Of a DNA stretch of 64,000 nucleotides, positions 54,966-63,571 are shown piece by piece. This DNA comes from Pegoplata infirma. Its lineage: Eukaryota; Arthropoda; Insecta; Diptera; Anthomyiidae. Each line of letters begins with the position of its first letter. Position 1 is the first letter of the stretch. The DNA lies in NCBI GenBank assembly GCA_963921195.1, contig OY992540.1:79349337-79413336 (forward strand), read 5' to 3'. Position numbers and translations under genes: made by a program. The notes below the pieces were generated by a model. That model was not told the origin of the DNA. It did no database searches and saw only the letters and a program-made list of their open reading frames with translations.

Positions 54966-55439
54966 TATTATAAAATTAATGATTTTAAAATTTTTCATTA
55001 TCAATCAATTTTCATTTTTATAACAATAGATTACTTACTTTTACTTCTAAAAGTTACACTTCTAATCTAATACTAATTGCGTTGCATTTTTTTTCTCGCC
55101 AAATTTGCTCACTTTTTTTAAAAAATATAAAAAAAATTTAAGTTTGAAGAAAAGCAAACCCCAATTATTGATGCAATTAATTATATTAATTTGTAACGAA
55201 TCAAAAAACATATGAAGACTTCGATTGGATAACCGTTATTAATATTGAGTATCGATAGAATATCATATGGCACAAAGTTGCATTTTTTTTTCTCGCTACT
55301 GTATGTTTGTTGTTGCCCTGAGAAGTTTGGTATTGCATTTGAGCAAAATCGGCCCAGCCGATCAAAAGTTATGAGTGAAAGTTTAACGACACCTCTAAAA
55401 TTTTGAAAATACAAAATGCGTTTACACAGCTTCTGCTTA

Positions 55440-55975
55440 ACAGATTCAAATGAAATTTGGTACAGAATAATATAATAAATAATTTTGGAAGAATTGGACG
55501 AAGGGGTGTGGCACCTCCCACATTAGCCTAGCTGCAAAATACTATAACTCGGCTTGTGTTTAACGGATTCGAATGAAATTTGATATAGAATGATATTTTA
55601 GCATGTCTGATCTCTTTGTAAAATTTGGGCGGAATAGAAAAAAGGGTTGTGACACCCCCATACAACCCTAGCATGTAAAATACTATATCTCGGCTTCTGA
55701 TAAACGTATGTAAACAAATTTTAACATGGAGTGTAAATATAGTCTTTGTGGCCTATATAGAAAATAGGAGCAAATTTGGAGTAGAAGGATTGGCACATTT
55801 AAAAGATGATTTAGCTTGTCCTTAAATAAACATATTTAAATACATTTGAAAAAGGTTAATATTTTATGTTTTAAGAGTTATTACTCCAGTTTACTCAAAT
55901 GCTTTTTTTATTTTTTATGTATCTGTTTTGGTTCTCGTTCTTTTAAAATACCCGCTCAATTACAAAACTAATCAG
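55440..55975 (+). repeat. ~120-bp tandem repeat (CTCGGCTTCTG)
   Basis: Units of AAAATACTATANCTCGGCTT, NTGNTTAACGGATTCGAATG, AAATTTGATATAGAATGAT and a GGGTTGTGACACCCCCATAC segment recur about two and a half times (about 55420, 55545, 55670). It continues the body of C3, whose C-type relatives carry only one unit. The last 240 bp are unassigned. Confidence 0.55.
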
Positions 55976-55977
55976 TA

Positions 55978-56044
55978 GTCTGTGGTATGATGGGTAGAGT
56001 GTTGGATTTTCATACATTGAGTCCCGGGATCGAGCCATGTTAGA
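55978..56044 (+). tRNA. tRNA-like sequence (tRNA-derived SINE head or tRNA pseudogene)
   Basis: GTGGTATGATGGGTAGAGTG followed by TTGGA resembles a tRNA 5' half with A-box character. GAGTCCCGGGATCGAGCC resembles a B-box/T-arm with GGGATCGAGCC. Spacing of about 35 bp between the boxes is right for polymerase III promoters. The acceptor stem does not close convincingly and no tRNA 3' end is visible. I favour a tRNA-derived SINE head or pseudogene rather than a working tRNA. It lies just before the DINE at 56072. Confidence 0.4.
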
Positions 56045-56326
56045 ACTCGAGATATTTTTTTTTTCGTTTTTTATACCCTCCACTTAGTGATAGAGGGTAT
56101 ATATAAGTTTGTCATTCCGTTTGTAACTCATCGAAATATTGGTCTGGGACCCCATAAAGTATATAGTTCTCCTGAGAAGTTTGGTATTGCATTTCAGCAA
56201 TATCGGTTCAGCGGTTCAAAAGTTATGAACGAAAATGTAAGGACACCTCAAAAATGTTAGTACATTCAACATAACCTAAAAATACTAAATGCTTTAATTC
56301 GGCTGCTGGTTAACATATGTGAACAT

Positions 56327-57651
56327 TAAAGGTGTCCTAACGACTAAGGTAATTTTTCAAAATCACTTTTTAATACGTGGTAGGGTCCTAAATTGTAGTT
56401 TTGTATCTAAAAATGAGTGAGCCAAAATTTGGAGACAATCGGATAAAAATAACTCGTGCCGAAAATGGATTGAAGTTTTGGGACACTCTTATCTGATGAA
56501 AAAACACGTTTTTTCTAGTTTTTTGAAAAATATTGGTATATGATATTTTTTGTTAAATTTTTTGTAAAATAATATGAAAATGGTACTAAATTACCTTTTC
56601 AAAACGACTAATAAAATTAAAATCGGATGAAAAATAAGCATTTTACGCATACATGCCCCAGACCATTGCATGCTTTTTAAAGCCAAAATTTGAAAATTTT
56701 CAAAATTTTTAGGCAAAAAAATAAAAAAAATTAAATTTTACTTTATAATTATATTAAATACATGTTATAGATAAAAACTAACAGATATGGTAGTCTAACT
56801 TTTTTTTCATTTGGCGTGGGTAGTGATATAATTTCCGCGGATTCCAAAGAAAATGAGTTTTTCTAAAATAATTTAGCAAATATGGGAAACAATTTTCTGT
56901 ATTGTATTATACGAAGTGAAATACATAAATTCTGTAAATTTTTTGAGAATTCGGGCATCTTTAACCCCTTTTCGTCGAGGTGAAATGACAAATTTGAGAC
57001 GTTATACATTTCTATAATACAAAATATCTGCATATATCCGATTTCTCAAAAGTTACAGAATTTACGTTTTACACTTCGATCTGCATAATAGAGCACAAAT
57101 TTTCAAAAATTTGCTTAATTATTGTAGAAAAACGCATTTTATTTGGAATCCGCGGAAATTTTATCACTACCCGCGCCAAATAAAAAAAAAGCTTGACTAC
57201 CATATCTGCTATTTTTAATCTTAAACACGTTTTCAATTTGATCATAAAGTAAAATTAAATTTTTACTATTTTTTTGCCTAAAAATTTTGAAAATTTTGAA
57301 ATTCTGCCTCTAAAAACCATACAATGGTCTGGGGCATGTATTCGTAAAATGCTTATTTTTCATCCGATTTTAATTTTATTAGTCGTTTTGAAAAGGTAAT
57401 TTAGTACCATTTTCATATTATTTTACAAAAAATTTAACAAAAAATATTAAATACCAATGTATTTCCAAAAACTAGAAAAAACGAGTTTTTCGTTCTTATA
57501 AGAATGTCCCAAAACTTCAATCCATTTTCGGCACGAGTTATTTTTAGCCGATTGTCCCCAAATTTTGACTCACTCATTTTTAGATACTAAAGAACAATAT
57601 AGGACCCTACCAGGTATAAAAAGGTGATTTTCGTTTTTAAGGACACCTCTA
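56327..57651. mobile_element. 1.3-kb hAT-like hairpin with 8-bp duplication
   Basis: GTGAACAT flanks both ends (56319-56326 and 57652-57659). The termini TAAAGGTGTCCT and the complement of TAGAGGTGTCCTTA fit the YARNG hAT start. Nearly the whole element is inverted, with arms of about 620 bp around a centre near 56989. For example CAAAACTTCAATCCATTTTC near 57510 faces its complement near 56463, and 'CCCGCGCCAAATAAAAAAAA' near 57170 faces TTTTTTTTCATTTGGCGTGG. No transposase. Hairpins with a clean 8-bp duplication are unusual for MITEs of this size. Confidence 0.9.
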
Positions 57652-57772
57652 GTGAACATATTTGAACACCAAATGGTATTTAAACAAGTACGAACATTTT
57701 TTTGACAAAAAAAGAAATAAATCGCGGATTTTTTTTTACCAAAATTTTGTTTTTGCGGAATTTTTTTTTTTT

Positions 57773-58068
57773 TTTGAGGATGTTTATTCTGGCTCGAGGT
57801 CATTATTTTCTTTACTAATTAAAACCATGATATTCTCATAGCATAATTTTCAAGAAAATTTTTTTTGTTTTAAATTTATTTATGTTGGTAATTTTTGCAA
57901 GACTTAATCGACACGTGTTAAGTCTCGACACGTAAGTCTTCCAAAAATGACCAACATAAATAAATTTAAAACAAAAAATAATTTTCTTGAAAATTATGCT
58001 ATGAGAATATCATGGTTTTAATTAGTAAAGAAAATAATGACCTCGAGCCAGAATAAACATCCTCAAAA
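57773..58068. mobile_element. 296-bp foldback (TTTGAGGATGTTTATTCTGG arms)
   Basis: Arms of about 130 bp are nearly perfect complements: TTTGAGGATGTTTATTCTGG, CTCGAGGTCATTATTTTC, AACCATGATATTCTCATAGC against the same read backward at 57985-58068. The loop carries ACACGTGT/ACACGT motifs. Related, more eroded elements are at 25735-26141, 63344-63421 and 1175-1790. Confidence 0.88.
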
Positions 58069-58836
58069 TATAATATTTTAAAGGTCGAATAAAACAATTT
58101 TTATTTTTTAATAAAAATTAATCAGAATTTTGAATTTTTTTAAGTAATTTTTTTTTTAAAGTAATTTCCTTTTAAATAAAGTTTTTTGGAATAATCTTTT
58201 TGAAATTGTGGAGGGTATCACTATATTCGGCAAGGCCGAATTTAACTTTTTTTAAATCGATTAACTAAAATTTTTTTCATTTAACAATAAACATAAAAAG
58301 TTTGTTTTAAATCCTCTGGGTCCAAGTGTAGGACTTTGAACTTTTCGGCCATAAAATTGTTTAATTTGCTTAACAAAAATTGTAAAAAACCTGTAAAAAT
58401 AATGTCGTTTTTTAAAGGTTAGTTCATTTCTTCAAGGATGAACTTTTTTGCCACTGCATCTCCGAACTTTATGTCAACCATTTTAGGCAAAATTTTTAGT
58501 GTCCGACCGAATAACCCTTTTTTGGCCGAAGCCGAAGCCGAATATTCGGCCATATTTTCACAATTCGGCCGAAACCGAAGCCGAAGCCGAATATTACAAA
58601 AAAAAAATATTTATGTAGTAAAAACAAGAAAAAAAGTAAAACTCGACTTGGCGGAATACACAAATGTATAAAAATGTTGCCTAGAACGATTTATTTTGAG
58701 CAACAAACTTTTTTTTTAGATATTTTTGTTAATAAAAATTTTTTTGAGTGTAATTTTTTTTCGTTTGAAAATTTTTTTTTAAGTGTAAAATCTTGTTTTA
58801 GCTGCAAAAACACTTAATAAAAAGTTTTTGTGGCTT

Positions 58837-59738
58837 CCCGAGTAAAAATAATTTAATATGATCTTATATACTTTTATATAGTCATATTATTTCATATATG
58901 ATCATGTGTGACACTATGTATTGCAAGATAAGTTTATATAATAAATTTTGATGTGGGATTTTTTTAAGATATCGCCATACATAACTATATGTTGTAACAT
59001 CTGGCCCCATACATCATTTTAAATATCTAAGTGTTTTATATAAAATTTTATATGCCTCCATTATTTTTAAATTTTTTTAAGTTTTTTCCAAGAATATATT
59101 TTTATCGCAAATATTTTCAAAGTGTTTTATATAAAATTTCATATGACTTCATATTTTTTTATTTTTCTAAGATTTTTCCTCCAAGCACCACTTTTTATCA
59201 CGAATATTTTCTAAGTGTTTTATATAAAATTTTATATGACTCCATCTTTTAAATTTTCTCTAATTTTTTTTCAAGGAACATTTTTTTTATCGCAAATATT
59301 TTCTAAGTGTTTTATATAAAATTTTATATGACTCCATTTTTTTAAAATTTTCTAAGTTTTTCCAAGGACAACTTTTTTTGAAAATATTTTCTAAGTGTTT
59401 TATATAAAATTTAACATGACTTCATTTTTTGAAATTTTTCTAAGTTTTTTTCAAGAACAACTTATTTTTATTATTTTAGTTTTTCAACTTTTTATTAAAA
59501 ACTTAAAAAAACATCCGATTTATAAAATTGTATAAATTTTAATATAATTGGATATAATTTTATATCATTGGATTAGACCAAAACTCGTATCAAAGTCGAT
59601 ATAAAGTTATATAAACTGATATTATTAGATATTATTCGATCAAATCTTATGAAACCATTTTTCGTATAAGATTATATTAAAATAGACACGAACCCATATT
59701 AAATTATATATTGTGTCATATAAATTTTTTTACTCGGG
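58837..59738. mobile_element. 902-bp MITE (CCCGAGTAAAAA ends) with inner 90-bp array
   Basis: The ends CCCGAGTAAAAA and TTTTTTTACTCGGG are inverted and flanked by TT. Removing it restores TGGCTTACTAATG, matching TGGCTTACCAATG in the B-type DINE at 13503. The subterminal region has TATATNATATTA boxes in both orientations, and the middle is the tandem array described next. Confidence 0.87.
59025..59460 (+). repeat. ~90-bp tandem array inside the CCCGAG MITE
   Basis: GTGTTTTATATAAAATTT occurs at 59031, 59122, 59215, 59307 and 59395 (spacing 88-93 bp). Each is followed by ATATGACTCCAT, a TTTTAAATTTT tract and TTTTCCAAGGA. Five units. Confidence 0.85.
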
Positions 59739-59924
59739 TTACTAATGTGATTCAAAGTGTGTTTAGTGTTTTTTCAACACGTAAGTACAAATTTTATACA
59801 ATTATTCGGTTTTCGGCCATATTCGGCCAAAAATGTGGCCGAAGCCGAATAGTTGCCGAATAGTGCTTTTTGGCCGAAGCCGAATATTCGGTCGGACACT
59901 AAAAACTTTACATTTTGATAAAAT

Positions 59925-60480
59925 TTTCTCCAACTGTAATTTGTATGGGAGCCCACTTAGGGAGTAGAGATAGGGCGTAGGTATCTTTTGAAAAAATGTT
60001 GGAGGGTAAAAATAAATGGAGGTCGGTCTCACTTATGACCCCTCTAGGATGTACCATTGGACCGGTAGAAGCTGATTAAATAAAACAAATTTATAAAAGA
60101 TTAAAAAAATTTTATGGGGACCGTCTTAAGGGTTAAATAGAGGGTAGATGTGTTCAGAGAAAATGTTTGGACTAAGGAAATATTCTAGGTCAGTCATACA
60201 TTTGAATTTTATGGGGACCATCTTAAGGATTAAATAGAGGGTAGATGTGTTCAGAGAATATGTTGAGTATTAGTTTGTTCTGAAAAATATTTAGGCGTAA
60301 AAATTATAGGGGTCGGTTTTGCTATTAACCCCTCTACGACGCACCATTGGAGCTGAAAAACTGATTTTAAGTTTAAAAAATTACAATAAATTTTTCTTAA
60401 AAAATTTAAAAAATAGTAATGATCGTTATTTTTTCGCATTGTGTAGGGCATTTAAAAATTCACCACAGCCGATTAATGCT
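59925..60480. repeat. Diverged relative of the 48676 palindrome, with tandem units
   Basis: GTATGGGAGCCCACTTAGGG, AATGTTGGAGGGTAAAAA, GGAGGTCGGTCTCACTTATG and ACCCCTCTAGG parallel 48780-48905. TTTTATGGGGACCNTCTTAA and GGGTAGATGTGTTCAGAGAA repeat at about 60110 and 60210 (a period of about 100 bp). The TGGGGGTTTTC ends are absent. Confidence 0.55.
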
Positions 60481-62281
60481 CTCTCACTTGTTTGTACTCC
60501 CTTCTTTTATATTTTGACTTGGTGACAACCAAAACGTGCTTGTTGATATTTTTTCAAATAATTTTTTTTTTTTATTTTTGAATTTTTATATTTGCATTTT
60601 GAAAGCCGTCATTTATAATTCTTTTATTCATTTCTGTCTGTGTCATATTGCTTTTATTTTTTTCGTCTCGTTTTTAAATTTTTTTTTTGTTATTTATTGT
60701 TTTGTATTAATTTTGTATATTTCAATACTTGTCTTACTGGCTGTCAAGTTTAAGTTTAAAATTGTTTTATTTTATAAAAATGTCGTTAGCATAAACACCT
60801 TCAATTGTTGTTTTTGCAAACAAAAAAAAATAAATTTAAAAGTAAAAGAAATAAAATTTAAATTAAGTGAATTGGATTTCTATTTAACACATTTGATTGA
60901 AGTGATATCAGAAGTTGTTGGTAATGGGGAAAATAAATTCGTCAAGTTAGAAAGTCTTTTAAGAATCGGTGTTAGAATTCCTTTTTTCTAAAAAATTTGT
61001 ATGAGATAGCCTGTTTTGTATTTTTTTGCCAGTTATGTTTTATAATTTATTAACAGTTGTTGGTCAATTTATATTTTTTTTAGGAATCGGGTCAATCGGT
61101 TGGTAGGATTTCCCATGTAAGCTTAAAAAATTTTAGAAATGGCTATTCTAAAATTTTTATGAGATAGCTTGTTTTGTATTTTTTTTTTTGACAATTAAGT
61201 ACTATAATTAAAAATGTAAAGTTTTTAGCGAATGAAAATTATGAGACTTTTAACTAAATAAATTTGACATTACAGGTTTTCTGATGATTATAATAACAAG
61301 ATTATCTGAAACTAGTAAAACCGAACTAAGATGTCTTTTATAAAAAACATTAAATTTTTCTTTCACACCTTTACCAATTCAAACCATATATAGAAAATTA
61401 TTAGATTTTGTTGAAACATTAGCAAAAATTGAACTGAATTGTTTGTTAACATTGATCCCTTAATGCTGCCAAAGTTTGAATTACAAATATGCATCCTCTA
61501 GCAGTTAAGGGTTAATACCAAAACCCACCTCACTTCCTTTAGTATTACCCTCAAAATAAAATGTTAAACTTTTAACCTAAACATTTATTATGGCAAATTT
61601 GTTTTATTTCAATATCAATAAATTTTAAAATTTATGTAGTTTTTAAAGTTGGCAAACAATTATTCAAAATATTTTTAAAATTGTATATTTGTTTAAACAT
61701 AAAAAAACACAAACACTCAAAAAAAAAAATATAACATAAAAAATTTTAAGTAGGCGTTAAATCATAAATTCATTTTAACAAAAAATAAATATTTTTTTTT
61801 AATTTCTAAAATTTATTTTCAAATTTGTCTGTTTAAAAAACATAGAAATTTTTGAACAACAAAGAGGTGTAATTTATAACACTCAAAGATTAATTTAAGT
61901 ATTTAATTAGTTATAATTAAATAAAAATTCTTGAAAATACAAAAAAATATATAATGTTTATAATTAATATTCGAAAAATCTGAAACGACATTTAGAAACA
62001 AAATTTTGTTGTGCGAATGAAAAATAACAAAAATAAATGGAAAATTTATACTAGCAAAATTCTTTTTATGACTACACCATTTTCAGATGTTGGATGGAAA
62101 AGATGAAGATCCATTTTAAATAAAAGTTTTAGTTTGGGAATCCATGTGAAATTTGAAAGCTATATGCATATTATTGAAATTTTAAAAAGATCAATTAAAT
62201 ATACCAATTTCACAGAAAAAGCAATTTCAATTAAAATTTATTCGTAAATTTAATTAAAAAATGAATTAATTTCAGACCAAT
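60481..62281. other. AT-rich non-coding DNA with a 159-bp duplication
   Basis: A 151-codon frame at 60536-60991 is F/I/L/K-rich and T-run driven, with no motif, so it is not called. TTTTTATGAGATAGCNTGTT near 61000 and 61160 marks a direct duplication of about 159 bp that also shares AGGAATCGGT. The remaining stretch to 62281 shows nothing else. Confidence 0.5.
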
Positions 62282-63112
62282 AACAAGTAGAAAAGTTAAA
62301 TTCGACTTTGCCGAATCTGTGAATACCCTCCACAATGCCTTTTTTTAAAGGTTAGTACATTTTAACGTGAAAAAAATTAACAATTTTGATTAGAAATATT
62401 TCATTTTGAGTAAAAAATTCTTTTTTTTGTCATTTAAAAAAAAAAAAAAAATACTAATTTTTTTTTGAGTGTAAAACTTTTTTCGAGTGTAATGTATTTT
62501 TCTGTAAAAATATTTCGGAGTGAATGCACGTACGTATGTACACAATATATTGACATTTTTGTAAAAAGAAACTAAATTTTTTTTTGAGAGTAAAATTTTT
62601 TTTGAGTGTAAAATTTTTTTCGAGTGTAATTTTTAAGTTACCAATGCTTTTAAAACTAAACAAGTTTAAAAAGCATTGCTTTAAAGCTAAACAAGTTTGA
62701 AAAGCATTGCTTAGTTACCACCAATGCTTTTAAAACTTGTTTACCACGTGACATTTAAGATGAACAAAATCTGAAATTCGGGGTTTTGCTTATAACTTTT
62801 GAAACAATGGACCGATTGAGCTGAAATTTAAAACCAAACAGACCTGAGGAACGGTAAAGATACATGCTACGTTCCAGCAGTCTCATTATTGTTTTTCGAA
62901 AGTTATCGTGTTTTTTATCTCGTAAATTTGCGAAAATTTACTCTTTTGCTCATAACTTTTGAACTACTGGACCGATTTGGCTGGATTGCAATACCAACCT
63001 GACCAGGTAAATGACCAACATATATGCCACACTTCAGTAGCCTCTGTGAAGTCTTTCAAAAGTTAGCGTGTTTTCTACGGACGGACAGACAGACAGACAG
63101 AGTGGAGGGTAT
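62282..63112 (-). mobile_element. DINE-1-like element, subtype B (B4), internally deleted
   Basis: AACAAGTAGAAAAGTTAAAT, the stem-loop ATTCGAC-TTT-GCCGAAT, AATACCCTCCACAATGCC, AATATTTCATTTTGAGTAAA, CACTCAAAAA tracts, 'AAGCATTGCTTTAAAGCTAA', TGGACCGATTTGGCTGG, and the GRAC tract at 63079-63099. It then goes straight to AGTGGAGGGTATAAAAAT, skipping the CCCCATAAAGTATATAT segment. It provides the uninterrupted reference for A1's insertion site in B1. Confidence 0.82.
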
Positions 63113-63571
63113 AAAAATTAATAAACATTTTAATTAAAAGATCTTCAAAATTTAATTCGATTTTGCCATAATGAGTACCAAAATAACTAGAAATATGTAT
63201 GTTCAGAATAATAAAATATGAAACTATTTAAAATTTCATTCAAATATGTTTACCATGAGAAAGATAAAGCATTTTAAAATGATGGGTTACATGACAGGTG
63301 CCACGCCCCATAGTACAATTCCGCCCAAATGAAAAAAAATGAAAATTATTCTATGAGAATATCATAGTTTTAATTAGTAAAGGAAATATTGACTCGGAGC
63401 TAGAAAAAACCTACTCAAAATGTTTTTTTTTTTATATTTTTGTTAAGCACATGAAGCATTTTTATGGAAGAAGAGTTCAAAGTCCTGTAGTTGGACCCAG
63501 GAGGTTAGAAAATGTTGATTTTTTTTGGGCTGTCCCCTTTTTGTAGGCGTGGATGTACAAGAAATAATAAA
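63113..63571. other. Unassigned DNA with a foldback end
   Basis: 63344-63421 carries ATTATTCTATGAGAATATCA, TAGTTTTAATTAGTAAAGG and CTACTCAAAATG, the right end of the GACCTCGA foldback family without its left arm. 'AAAGTCCTGTAGTTGGACCC' near 63480 resembles the unit at 58320. Nothing else is recognised. Confidence 0.5.

Larger units (their letters stand above)
53162..55301 (-). mobile_element. Tc1-like transposon, defective, split by a hAT element
   Basis: Ends CAGTAGCGAGAAAAAAAATG and the complement of the same at the right (TTTTTTTTCTCGCTACTG), flanked by TA on both sides. CAGT termini and a TA target are typical of the Tc1 family. On the minus strand a transposase remnant is readable. Without the 1.13-kb hAT insert the element is about 1.0 kb, shorter than the usual 1.6 kb, so much of the catalytic domain is deleted. 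Confidence 0.9.
52956..55440 (+). mobile_element. DINE-1-like element, subtype C (C3), split by Tc1
   Basis: Starts TATACCCTCCACTTTGGAAT, then GTTTGTCATGCCGTTTGTAA, ACCCCATAAAGTATATATAT, GATGTCCGTCTGTCTGTGG, GTGATCACGTCCAAAATAAA. It is interrupted at 53162-55301. The body resumes TTGTTGTTGCCCTGAGAAGT, TTTGGTATTGCATTTGAGC and AAAAGTTATGAGTGAAAGTT. The 3' stem-loop is not found; the element grades into the tandem unit at 55440-55730. Confidence 0.75.
56072..58251 (+). mobile_element. DINE-1-like element, subtype C (C4), split twice
   Basis: Starts TATACCCTCCACTTAGTGAT, then GTTTGTCATTCCGTTTGTAA and ACCCCATAAAGTATATAG. It jumps directly to CCTGAGAAGTTTGGTATTGC, so the GTCY tract and about 130 bp are deleted. 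Interrupted by 56327-57651 and 57773-58068. Its end is ATTGTGGAGGGTATCACTAT, the stem-loop ATTCGGC-AAG-GCCGAAT and TTAACTTTTTT. Confidence 0.82.
58622..59785 (-). mobile_element. DINE subtype B fragment (B5), nested in the hAT element
   Basis: ACAAGAAAAAAAGTAAAACT, CGACTTGGCGGAATACAC, CATTTTGAGC-type and TTTTTTGAGTGTAA runs lead to TTTTTGTGGCTT, and after the insert ACTAATGTGATTCAAAGTG and TTTTTTCAACACGTAAG. These match 12499-13600 in order. It is 5'-truncated. Confidence 0.65.
58497..59901. mobile_element. hAT-like element with (GCCGAA)n ends
   Basis: The ends TAGTGTCCGACCGAATA and its complement are flanked by an 8-bp duplication with one mismatch (AAAATTTT and AAAACTTT). Both subterminal regions contain GCCGAAGCCGAATATTCGGC runs. 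TAGTG fits the hAT YARNG start. The interior is occupied by a B-type DINE fragment, which itself carries another MITE. No transposase. Confidence 0.8.

Noticed and set aside
60536..60991. 151-codon open frame as a membrane protein gene
   Set aside because: Its F/I/L/K-rich composition follows T- and A-runs. There is no motif, no splice context and no neighbouring exon-like sequence.
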